Assembly: GCA_944319745.1 (NCBI GenBank)
Contig: CALUET010000014.1
Span: 113,472-177,471, forward strand
Source of the DNA: an uncultured Phocaeicola sp.
GTDB taxonomy: Bacteria > Bacteroidota > Bacteroidia > Bacteroidales > Bacteroidaceae
Length of the DNA: 64,000 nucleotides
Direction of reading: 5' to 3'
Part shown: piece by piece, positions 34,762 through 42,376 of the stretch
How the letters are laid out: every line of letters starts with the position of its first letter
Numbering within the stretch: the first letter of the stretch is position 1
Notes under the pieces: model-generated
Told to the model about the DNA's origin: nothing
The model's input: only the letters and a program-made list of their open reading frames with translations
The model's database searches: none
Translations under genes and position numbers: made by a program

Positions 34762-35799
34762 CTAATTTTTCAATAACAAATCTTCATATTTTACCAAAGC
34801 CATTTTAAATTTCTCCACAGCTTCCTCCATCGTCCCGTAGAACTCTCCGCCGGAAGCATTCAAATGTCCTCCTCCATTAAAGTATTCGGTCGCAATCTTA
34901 TTGCAGGGGAATTTTCCGACAGAACGCAGCGATACTTTTATCATATGCTTTTCCGCATCCTCACGGAAGAAGACAGAAAAACAAATGCCCTTCATCTGTA
35001 AAGGCATATTTACGAATCCTTCCGTATCTCCCTTTACGTATTGAAATTTTTTCTGCTCGGCATCTGTCAAGGAGATCAGCGCAGAGCGGAACTGAGGATA
35101 CACTATCATCTTTTCATAAAGCACATATCCCATCAAGCGCAAGCGCCCCTCCGAATAAGTATTAAATACTTTTCTATATATTTCATCCTTATCAATTCCC
35201 TTGGACAACAGCTCGCCTATGATGAAATAAATCTCCCGGTTATTGGAATTATAGGTAAATCCTCCCGTATCCGTCATCATCCCCGTATAAATACATTCCG
35301 CTGTTTCACGGGAAATATCCTCAAAACATCCCAAACAGCATATCAGCCTGAACACCAATTCCGACGTTGAAGATATCTCAGGATGGGATATTGTCACTCG
35401 GCAGAACGGCTCCGGATCAAGATGATGATCTATCATTACTTTGCGTCCCGCCGATTCTTTTACTACATTGCCCATCGCATCTATGCGGGAAAGGGCGTTA
35501 AAATCGAGACAAAAGATGACGTCGGCTGAAAAAATCAGCTCATCGGCAAACTCGGAATACTTGTCGTACCGGATCACATCCTTCGATCCGGGCATCCAAC
35601 GAAGGAAATCGGGGAAAGCATTCGGCACAATGACATATACATTTTTCCCCAATCCTGACAGAAAATGTTTTAAGCCCAACGACGAGCCCAAGGCATCCCC
35701 ATCGGGAGAAACATGGCTCACTATTACTATTTTATCTGCACGCTCTATATATTTTTCTACCTTATCAATATCGGCCTGCCGTATAATTTTCGACAACAT
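34762..35799 (-). CDS. nrnA: DHH-family phosphoesterase (NrnA-like oligoribonuclease / pAp phosphatase)
   Basis: The 345-residue protein shows the DHH motif set: VSHVSPDGDALGSSLGLKHFL, DVIFCLDFNALSRID, VMIDHHLDPEPF and MMTDTGGF. A C-terminal DHHA1 domain carries GGGHLNASGGEF. NrnA enzymes degrade very short RNA oligonucleotides and dephosphorylate pAp, replacing Orn in organisms that lack it. I place the start at MLSKIIRQADI; an upstream extension adds eight residues without family support. A -7 element lies 22 bases upstream, within the intergenic region after comEC. Confidence 0.88.
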   Translation of the reverse strand: MLSKIIRQADIDKVEKYIERADKIVIVSHVSPDGDALGSSLGLKHFLSGLGKNVYVIVPNAFPDFLRWMPGSKDVIRYDKYSEFADELIFSADVIFCLDFNALSRIDAMGNVVKESAGRKVMIDHHLDPEPFCRVTISHPEISSTSELVFRLICCLGCFEDISRETAECIYTGMMTDTGGFTYNSNNREIYFIIGELLSKGIDKDEIYRKVFNTYSEGRLRLMGYVLYEKMIVYPQFRSALISLTDAEQKKFQYVKGDTEGFVNMPLQMKGICFSVFFREDAEKHMIKVSLRSVGKFPCNKIATEYFNGGGHLNASGGEFYGTMEEAVEKFKMALVKYEDLLLKN

Positions 35800-35820
35800 A
35801 ATTCCAGTTTTTTTGAAAAG

Positions 35821-35828
35821 CAAATTTA
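35821..35828 (-). promoter_or_regulatory. -7 promoter element for nrnA
   Basis: A perfect TAAATTTG on the minus strand, 21 bases before the nrnA start. Confidence 0.45.
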
Positions 35829-35843
35829 CAAATTATTTTTTAT

Positions 35844-37820
35844 TCACAAGGGCACAACATAAGTTCCGTTTTCCGGCATTTCAATGCAGGAAATGTTTCG
35901 TTCTTCACACTGAAGTTTCAATTTTGATTTATAGGCTTCACTTAAAGATGTATCAAGCACTATCTGCTTTATACGAAACATTGTTTCAAGCATCGCAACA
36001 CTTCCTTTAAATCCACGCGTAACGTACACATAATCTAAAGACAACGGTCTGTCTGCCCGTTTATCGCACCAGCGGTCATCATTCATCACGCCGATATACA
36101 AATCTTTCACCTTCATTATCCCCGTATCCGAAGTCTGCTCTACAATAACTTTACCGGAAGATGTGTAGACCGACGAAGAGGAAAAATACAATCGGCACTG
36201 CGACGAGAAAGCCGCCTCACGGACAATATCGGCCAACAACACATTAAACACCAGCAAAAGACATATCAGTTTCCCGGACGAGCGGCGCGTAACATACCCA
36301 TAAGCCAGCAGTATCACAGCCAAAGCCGCCGCAGCTTGAAAGAATGAAAAGTAAACCGAAGTCAGACTGGAGCCGGACAAATGTCTTACCCACTTCATCA
36401 TTTCATTCATCAATTCAGCAGACAGGGCGGGAATCTTCACAAAAAAAGCGACAACCGATGCCGGCATTCCGAGGAAACTCATACACAAAGCGACCAAAGT
36501 TCCTCCTAAAATACATACGGACAACGGGCTGACAACAAGATTGGCCAGCAGGAAATAAGTGGGGAACGTGCCGAAATAATAAAGGATAAAAGGGAATGTG
36601 CCCAACTGTGCCGAGAAAGACAAGGCCATTGCCGAATAAAAGTAACGGCATACAACATTGCGAATCGGGAAAAGGCTGTTCAGCAACGGAAGAAACAAGA
36701 CGATAGAAGCCACAGCCACAAACGACAATTGAAAACTTACATCGAATAAAAGCATGGGACTGAAAAGCAACATCAGAAAAGCGGCCAGCGTTAATGCATA
36801 AAAAACGGGGAAGCGATTGTCTAAAAACAGCGAGGCGATTACATAAAAAGAAAACATTATTACCGCACGAACAACGGAAGGAGTCAGACCGGTCATCAGC
36901 GCAAATCCCCAAAGCAGTGCCATTACACAAAAAGTTGCAATGTATTTCCCTCCCTTAAACAAGCGCAAAGGGAAGAGCAGCCACATCAGTACGACAGACA
37001 AAATGCCGATATGAAGTCCCGACAACGCCAGGACATGACTCGTACCGGCTGCATTATAATTGGTCTTAAGTTCGTCGGTCAATTCCGTTTTATCTCCGAC
37101 AGTCAATGCAGACATCACGGCCAACACATCTCCTTTCAAGCCCCATTCGGCATACATATCCACAATTTTCTCACGCAAGGCAAGGGCATGCTGGCGAAAG
37201 GTGAGGCGGTTTTCCCCGGGAAGCCGAATCCATTTTCCGCTAAAAGCCAGCGCTGTCCCGCTTATTCCCTGTCGTTCTATATATTTCCCGTAATTAAATC
37301 CGGGGAAAGAATAAGACGATGCCGACGGTTTTACCCGCCCCACAAAACAAATACTGTCACCACACGTCAAAGGCGCCCGCAATGAATCGGCCATCCAATA
37401 TAAATAAATATCTCTATGCACTGGCCTCCATTCTTCCGTTTCCGCACTCTTTACCGAACAAACCGCCACAAGAGAGCGCTGGGTTTTCGCCCTCTTCAAA
37501 GGGAAATCCTTCACCACGCCTATATAACAACGTTCTTCTTGCGGCCAATCATACCGTACCCTGTCGCGGTTTATCAAGAACAATGCACAACCCAACAAGG
37601 CAAAACTGAGACATGAAACGAGGCCGAATAGCATCCGGGAGCGGTATTTCTGCACAAAATACAGGCAAAACATACCTACTACACAGGCGCCCAACGCATA
37701 AAAGCAGTAGGGTAATAGAGTGGAATCGGGCAGGAATCTGTCTGAAAAAAAAATTCCGACTGCCAAAGAGATCGTCAGCCGGAACAAAGGATACGATGTA
37801 AAACCATGTAAAAAGCTCAC
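35844..37820 (-). CDS. comEC: ComEC/Rec2-family membrane protein without metallo-beta-lactamase domain
   Basis: This 658-residue polytopic protein has an N-terminal DUF4131 region (RLTISLAVGIFFSDRFLP; YIGVVKDFPLKRAKTQRS). The Competence domain follows, with AAGTSHVLALSGLHIGILSVVL, TGLTPSVVRAVIMFSFYV and LLFDVSFQLSFVAV. In transformable bacteria ComEC forms the inner-membrane DNA channel. Many homologues end in a metallo-beta-lactamase nuclease-like domain. Here the last 130 residues show no HxHxDH motif, so it is the shorter form. It lies 4 bases after rpe. Whether the organism is competent is unknown. Confidence 0.85.
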   Translation of the reverse strand: MSFLHGFTSYPLFRLTISLAVGIFFSDRFLPDSTLLPYCFYALGACVVGMFCLYFVQKYRSRMLFGLVSCLSFALLGCALFLINRDRVRYDWPQEERCYIGVVKDFPLKRAKTQRSLVAVCSVKSAETEEWRPVHRDIYLYWMADSLRAPLTCGDSICFVGRVKPSASSYSFPGFNYGKYIERQGISGTALAFSGKWIRLPGENRLTFRQHALALREKIVDMYAEWGLKGDVLAVMSALTVGDKTELTDELKTNYNAAGTSHVLALSGLHIGILSVVLMWLLFPLRLFKGGKYIATFCVMALLWGFALMTGLTPSVVRAVIMFSFYVIASLFLDNRFPVFYALTLAAFLMLLFSPMLLFDVSFQLSFVAVASIVLFLPLLNSLFPIRNVVCRYFYSAMALSFSAQLGTFPFILYYFGTFPTYFLLANLVVSPLSVCILGGTLVALCMSFLGMPASVVAFFVKIPALSAELMNEMMKWVRHLSGSSLTSVYFSFFQAAAALAVILLAYGYVTRRSSGKLICLLLVFNVLLADIVREAAFSSQCRLYFSSSSVYTSSGKVIVEQTSDTGIMKVKDLYIGVMNDDRWCDKRADRPLSLDYVYVTRGFKGSVAMLETMFRIKQIVLDTSLSEAYKSKLKLQCEERNISCIEMPENGTYVVPL

Positions 37821-37824
37821 AAGG

Positions 37825-38481
37825 TTATCTTAAATTTTTCAGTTGTCTTATCATATCTATCATATCGGGGGCATGAAAAACTGCGTTTCCTGCAACGAGC
37901 ACATCCGCCCCTTCCCCAGCAAGCATTGCGCCCGTTTCCAGATTTACCCCGCCATCCACTTCTATCAGTGCGCGGGAACCGGTACGAAGAATCAGTTCTT
38001 TCAACTCACGCACCTTATTCAATGTGTGAGGGATGAACTTCTGTCCGCCAAAACCCGGGTTTACACTCATCAGCAGAACCAGGTCCACATCGGAAATTAT
38101 ATCGGTCAACAGAGAGACGGGCGTAGCCGGATTGAGCGTAACGCCGGCTTTCATTCCCGATTCTTTTACTTGTTGTATCACACGATGCAGGTGCGGACAA
38201 GCCTCATAATGCACGTTCATCATCATTGCGCCTAAGTCTTTTACTTCACGAATGAATTTCTCCGGCTGAACGATCATCAGATGTACATCCAAAGGCTTCG
38301 TCGAAAGTTCCGAAACATACTTTAATACGGGGAAACCAAAAGAGATGTTCGGCACAAACACGCCGTCCATAATGTCAATATGTAACCAGTCGGCCTCACT
38401 TTGATTTACACGTTCCAAGTCGGATTTCAGGTCTCCAAAGTTAGCAGACAGCAATGAAGGAGAGATTATTAGCTTACTCAT
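37825..38481 (-). CDS. rpe: Ribulose-phosphate 3-epimerase
   Basis: The 218-residue TIM-barrel enzyme interconverts ribulose-5-phosphate and xylulose-5-phosphate in the pentose phosphate pathway. Motifs are ISPSLLSANFGDLKSDL, WLHIDIMDGVFVPNISFG, DVHLMIVQPEKFI, VLLMSVNPGFGGQKFIP and LIEVDGGVNLETG. I use the ATG at 38481 before SKLIISPSLL, preceded by AGGAAA. The first 17 residues of the longer frame lack family similarity. It is first in an operon with comEC. Confidence 0.95.
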   Translation of the reverse strand: MSKLIISPSLLSANFGDLKSDLERVNQSEADWLHIDIMDGVFVPNISFGFPVLKYVSELSTKPLDVHLMIVQPEKFIREVKDLGAMMMNVHYEACPHLHRVIQQVKESGMKAGVTLNPATPVSLLTDIISDVDLVLLMSVNPGFGGQKFIPHTLNKVRELKELILRTGSRALIEVDGGVNLETGAMLAGEGADVLVAGNAVFHAPDMIDMIRQLKNLR

Positions 38482-38509
38482 TTTCCTGTTTTTCCTTATA
38501 TTTTTAAGA

Positions 38510-38517
38510 CAAAGATA
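38510..38517 (-). promoter_or_regulatory. -7 promoter element for rpe-comEC
   Basis: A perfect TATCTTTG, 28 bases before the rpe start. Confidence 0.45.
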
Positions 38518-38538
38518 GTATATTTGTCTCAATTCATC

Positions 38539-39825
38539 TCATCTGCCAAGCATAAATCGCAGGCCAAGTTGCAGATTAAATTGAAAAGGATGTTCTTTCC
38601 GAATGGTTTCCACGTCGCTATTGTCATTGAAATAGTAAGCCATTCCCGGCTCTACATAAACTCCAAGAGCGCGAACAATGTCGACCTGCGCGCCGACGGA
38701 AGCCAGCAAAGACCATTGTAATTCCGGGACATCCAACGATGTATGCTCTACTTCATAACCGAAATTTCCATCTGCATATACGACTTCCTGCTTAGCCGAT
38801 ACGCATTTTTCCACCATGCCTCCGGCGGAAGCATAAATGCGAAAGGCACGATTCTTCCAAATATTCCGATGTACTTTTAAAGGAATGCCTACGTAATGTA
38901 ACTTTTGTTCTTCTTCAATATAGGCTTCCCCCCCGGCATGCAGATCGGAAGACAACAGCGTATAGTTCAAACCTGTTTCAAAAGCCCAATGCTCATTCAG
39001 GTTCCATTTCAATGAAGCTCCCACCGTTACAGGCATTTTATGGTGAATTTCCGTAGAAACATCATTGCCGCTATTATTCAGCAATACCCGTCTGAACGCC
39101 GATTCATTGGCAGTGGTCATGGTTCCTGCCGAAGCGTCCGTAACATGGATTGCCCTTGAATCCAAGCGGGCTATCCCGCCCAAGGTGTTGGCCGAGCCGT
39201 AAAATGTATTACCCGAAGTAAGTCCGAGTTCCCACTTATGCCCTTCTCCACCTTGTTTCTTCGTATAATGCCACTCGTTTTGCTGTGCAGACCGGTCGGC
39301 AGAATGCAAACGTTTTGTCTTTCTTTCCGCAAATCGTTCTTCGCTCTCTGTACGTTTCACTGCTTGTTCTTCGGATTGTACTTCTTCAATTTCCGGTTCC
39401 TGTTTTGCCAAGATTTCCGGCTGTAACAGAGACAACGACGCGACCCGTACAGTTCTACTGTCTGCTTTATGAGCAAACATCGTCTTCTTTTCTTCCGGCA
39501 ATGAGGTTTCTGCCAGCAAATCATCTGCACCTTTTGACGAAAGGACGGCCGGCTCTTCACCGAATTGCCCCGAAGAATCGCTCACGGCAACCTGCGGTAA
39601 TCGGGAAAGGTCTTTTTCGGACGTAACAAACAAAAGCCCGATTGTCAGCGAAGATACCGCAAGAATTGCCACTGCAGCCGCAACAGCCCAACGCCGCCAC
39701 AGCGGCATCACCTTCGGTCGCTCCAATTCTTGCTCCAAGCGTTCCCATAATCCGTCAGGAAGCGACTCGGAACAGTCGGCCATCCGCCTGCGAATATGTT
39801 TTATCCATTCTTCTTCGTTTTTCAT
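38539..39825 (-). CDS. Dual-membrane anti-sigma-like protein: cytoplasmic head, one TM helix, outer-membrane beta-barrel
   Basis: The 428-residue protein has no signal peptide. Residues 1-45 are charged and contain LPDGLWERLEQELE, like short anti-sigma heads. Residues 46-67 form one transmembrane helix (WAVAAAVAILAVSSLTIGLL). Residues 68 to about 190 are a polar Glu/Lys/Ser-rich span, long enough to cross the periplasm. From about 195 to the end it reads as an outer-membrane barrel (WELGLTSGNTFYGSA, HWAFETGLNYTLLSS, FNLQLGLRFMLGR). The ATG overlaps the ECF sigma stop as TAATG, so the two are translationally coupled. This is the layout I recall for Dma1-type anti-sigma factors of B. thetaiotaomicron, which affect outer-membrane vesicle formation. 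Binding to the sigma factor is inferred. Confidence 0.8.
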   Translation of the reverse strand: MKNEEEWIKHIRRRMADCSESLPDGLWERLEQELERPKVMPLWRRWAVAAAVAILAVSSLTIGLLFVTSEKDLSRLPQVAVSDSSGQFGEEPAVLSSKGADDLLAETSLPEEKKTMFAHKADSRTVRVASLSLLQPEILAKQEPEIEEVQSEEQAVKRTESEERFAERKTKRLHSADRSAQQNEWHYTKKQGGEGHKWELGLTSGNTFYGSANTLGGIARLDSRAIHVTDASAGTMTTANESAFRRVLLNNSGNDVSTEIHHKMPVTVGASLKWNLNEHWAFETGLNYTLLSSDLHAGGEAYIEEEQKLHYVGIPLKVHRNIWKNRAFRIYASAGGMVEKCVSAKQEVVYADGNFGYEVEHTSLDVPELQWSLLASVGAQVDIVRALGVYVEPGMAYYFNDNSDVETIRKEHPFQFNLQLGLRFMLGR

Positions 39826-40373
39826 TATGATGCGTTCTTTCTGTATTCTTTTATTTTTTTCATCAGCAAAACTCTGGCACGATAAAACTGGGAAGACGAA
39901 GTGTGTTCCGTTATTCCCAGCAGAGAAGCGATCTCTTTATGGCTTTTTCCTTCAAAAACATAGAGATTAAAAACTGTTCGATACCCGTCGGGCAACTCAC
40001 TTATCAGCTTCATCAACTCAGCCTGCGGTATATCATCCACTCCTTCGTCGGCATCGTCCATCACATCTGCCACCTCCTCCACCGGGATTTCCTGCCGGCT
40101 TTTCACATTTCGCCTCCTTAAATACCCGAGAGCTTCGTTGACCATCACTTTCGACAACCACGCCTTTAGCGAACCTTGTCCCTGATATGAAAACTGACCA
40201 ATGGTTTGAAATATGCGCAAAAAGCCGTCATGCAAAATATCTTCTGCCGTTTCTTTATCGCCGGAATAACGGAGACATATGGCCATTAACTGCCCACCAT
40301 AACGCTCATAAAGCAATCGCCTGGCATCTTTGTCTGCCCGTTTGCATTGCAACGCCAACTCTTCATCCGTCAT
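39825..40373 (-). CDS. ECF-type RNA polymerase sigma factor
   Basis: The 182-residue protein has sigma region 2 (YERYGGQLMAICLRYSGDKETAEDILHDGFLRIF) and a linker. Region 4 follows (MKLISELPDGYRTVFNLYVFEGKSHKEIASLLGITEHTSSSQFYRAR). It has no region 1 or 3, as expected of ECF factors, and resembles the ECF21 group of Bacteroidota. The ATG at 40373 is supported by a perfect -7 element 45 bases upstream. An in-frame upstream extension would start inside that promoter. The next gene, overlapping by one base, is the likely membrane anti-sigma factor. Confidence 0.92.
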   Translation of the reverse strand: MTDEELALQCKRADKDARRLLYERYGGQLMAICLRYSGDKETAEDILHDGFLRIFQTIGQFSYQGQGSLKAWLSKVMVNEALGYLRRRNVKSRQEIPVEEVADVMDDADEGVDDIPQAELMKLISELPDGYRTVFNLYVFEGKSHKEIASLLGITEHTSSSQFYRARVLLMKKIKEYRKNAS

Positions 40374-40417
40374 ATCCGCTCTTCTGTCCGCTTTTTGTTT
40401 ATGAAATGAAAACGGAA

Positions 40418-40425
40418 CAAATATA
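40418..40425 (-). promoter_or_regulatory. -7 promoter element for the ECF sigma / anti-sigma operon
   Basis: A perfect TATATTTG on the minus strand. It indicates basal transcription of the sigma operon by the primary sigma factor. No clear -33 element. Confidence 0.45.
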
Positions 40426-40520
40426 CTGCATCGAACAAAAAACAATTTCATGTTAATACTCTTTAACCGAAAAAGATGCAGTAACGCCCCGTTCCCTTCA
40501 TTTAAAAGACGAAATAATTT

Positions 40521-41288
40521 ATGAAGAATATGACGGCCTTTTCCTTAAAACAGCTGCGGCTTTTGGCAGGTTTACTGCTTTTTTGCACTGCACAGACTGC
40601 ATGCGACAACGAAAACGATCCCGTAACTTTCTATTCTACCCTCGGTACTGTGGAAGAAAGCGACGGAAGAACAATCATCGTTTCCGATTCATACGGAACA
40701 TTATTACCCGAAAATGTCGATTACCTGACGGCGAAAGATGCTGACTCCATAGGGCAACGCGTCTTGGTCGGCGTGCAATTTCCGGGAGAAATTCCTCCGG
40801 AAAATACCACAAAAGAAACCGAAGTACAAATTGTAGAACTTTATAAAGTGCTGACAAAAGCCGCAGACGATTTAAGAGGCAAGCCGGAAGATGCCGACAC
40901 ATTCGGGCACGATCCCATAAAAATAGTTTCGCACAGTATCGAAAACGGGCATTTGACCATCGAATTTATCGTATGGGGATATGATGAATCTATCCGTCAT
41001 CGCATTAGTCTGGTGCAGACAGACGAGGAAAACTCCGCCAACAATGGTTATATTTCACTGGAGCTTCGTCATGACAGTAACGGAGATTTGTCGCGTGTCC
41101 CGCTCTCCGGCATCGTATCTTTTCCACTGAAAAGCATCGGAGGATTTGAATCTACGGAGTGCAAGGGGCTGGCTATTTCATACAACGATGCGGGAATACA
41201 ACAAACAACAATCCGGATAGACAAAGAAAACAACGGGAGCAAACGGATTACGACGACGGACAATAGCCATAAAGAAATGTACTTTTGA
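40521..41288 (+). CDS. NigD-like lipoprotein
   Basis: The 255-residue protein has a lipoprotein signal (LLAGLLLFCTAQTACDNEND) and then the NigD-like pattern: GTVEESDGRTIIVSDSYGTLLPENV, IGQRVLVGVQF and VQIVELYKVLTKAADDL. The C-terminal domain contains HLTIEFIVWGYDESIRHRISLV and ISLELRHDSNGD. NigD was named from a bacteriocin-linked operon, but most family members have no known role. It is divergent from the ECF sigma gene. The region upstream has no TTTG on its coding strand, so a primary-sigma promoter is unlikely and control by the adjacent ECF factor is plausible. Confidence 0.82.
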   Translation: MKNMTAFSLKQLRLLAGLLLFCTAQTACDNENDPVTFYSTLGTVEESDGRTIIVSDSYGTLLPENVDYLTAKDADSIGQRVLVGVQFPGEIPPENTTKETEVQIVELYKVLTKAADDLRGKPEDADTFGHDPIKIVSHSIENGHLTIEFIVWGYDESIRHRISLVQTDEENSANNGYISLELRHDSNGDLSRVPLSGIVSFPLKSIGGFESTECKGLAISYNDAGIQQTTIRIDKENNGSKRITTTDNSHKEMYF

Positions 41289-41304
41289 TCTTTCATAACA
41301 GAAG

Positions 41305-41354
41305 AATTTCCGGACATTTAAAGGACAAAACATCCCTTACATGCCGGAAATTTT
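41305..41354. terminator. Possible bidirectional terminator between the NigD-like gene and fmt
   Basis: AATTTCCGG (41305-41313) pairs with CCGGAAATT (41344-41352) across a 30-base loop, followed by T on the plus strand. The long loop lowers confidence. Confidence 0.45.
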
Positions 41355-41392
41355 CATATTCTCTCAATAGCTTCTGGCCCAAGATAAGCCAC

Positions 41393-42364
41393 TTATTTCA
41401 CAAAAGATCCCTCCGCATGGCGGTATCCCTGAAGAAAATCTTTCACATTCATCCGCTTTTTTCCTGCCAATTGCAGAGACAACACATTTAAGAATCCGTC
41501 GGAAGAAGCAATCCGCAAATAGTTCTTTCCGTCGGTTTCCACCGTTCCCGGCACCAGGTCGTGAGCGGCAAATATTTTTTCCGTCTCGAAAATCTTCAGC
41601 ATAACGGCATTCTTTTCATCCGAATAAAGCTCCGTCCATGCAGCCGGATAAGGAGAAAGTCCGCGAATGAAATCGTAAATAGCCTTAACTCCTGCCGACC
41701 AATCAATACGACAAGTTTCTTTAAATATTTTCGGAGCGGGACGAAGTTCACCCTCCACCGGCAAATTTCCCTGCGGAACCGTAGTCACATTGCCGGAAAG
41801 AATTGCATCCACCGTCTTCAAGACCAAATCGCCTCCTACCGTCATCAAGCGGTCGTACACCATTTCCACGTTATCGGTATCGGCAATCGGGACGCGGACC
41901 TGATCGATTATTTCGCCCGTATCGATCTCATGCTGCAGGAAAAATGTAGTAACTCCCGTCTCCTTTTCTCCATTTATTACCGCCCAATTAATCGGCGCAG
42001 CCCCGCGATACTGGGGCAACAATGAGGCATGCAGATTAAACGTTCCCAAGGGAGGCATGCTCCAAACGACTTCCGGAAGCATGCGAAACGCCACCACAAT
42101 CTGCAAATCCGCCTTCAAGGCACGCAATTCTTCCAGAAATTTTTCATCTTTCAAGCGTTCGGGCTGTAAAACTTTCAGCCCCTTCGACACAGCATATTCC
42201 TTTACGGGACTTGGTTGAAGCACGCTTCCGTGACGGCCCATCGGCTTATCAGGCATCGTAATAACGCCAACTATTTGGTATCCTCCCTCGACCAATCTGC
42301 GCAAACTCTCCACGGCAAACTCGGGAGTCCCCATATATACAATTCTCAAGTCTTCCTTTTTCAT
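41393..42364 (-). CDS. fmt: Methionyl-tRNA formyltransferase
   Basis: Fmt formylates initiator Met-tRNA using 10-formyl-tetrahydrofolate. The 323-residue protein shows LRIVYMGTPEFAVESLRRL, the catalytic segment GTFNLHASLLPQYRGAAPINWAVI (Asn-His pair) and TGVTTFFLQHEIDTGEII. The C-terminal domain contains IDWSAGVKAIYDFIRGLSPYPAAWTEL. The ATG at 42364 is preceded two codons earlier by an in-frame TTG, which I do not use. It is last in sua5-clc-fmt. Confidence 0.95.
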   Translation of the reverse strand: MKKEDLRIVYMGTPEFAVESLRRLVEGGYQIVGVITMPDKPMGRHGSVLQPSPVKEYAVSKGLKVLQPERLKDEKFLEELRALKADLQIVVAFRMLPEVVWSMPPLGTFNLHASLLPQYRGAAPINWAVINGEKETGVTTFFLQHEIDTGEIIDQVRVPIADTDNVEMVYDRLMTVGGDLVLKTVDAILSGNVTTVPQGNLPVEGELRPAPKIFKETCRIDWSAGVKAIYDFIRGLSPYPAAWTELYSDEKNAVMLKIFETEKIFAAHDLVPGTVETDGKNYLRIASSDGFLNVLSLQLAGKKRMNVKDFLQGYRHAEGSFVK

Positions 42365-42376
42365 GCTCAAACTTTA

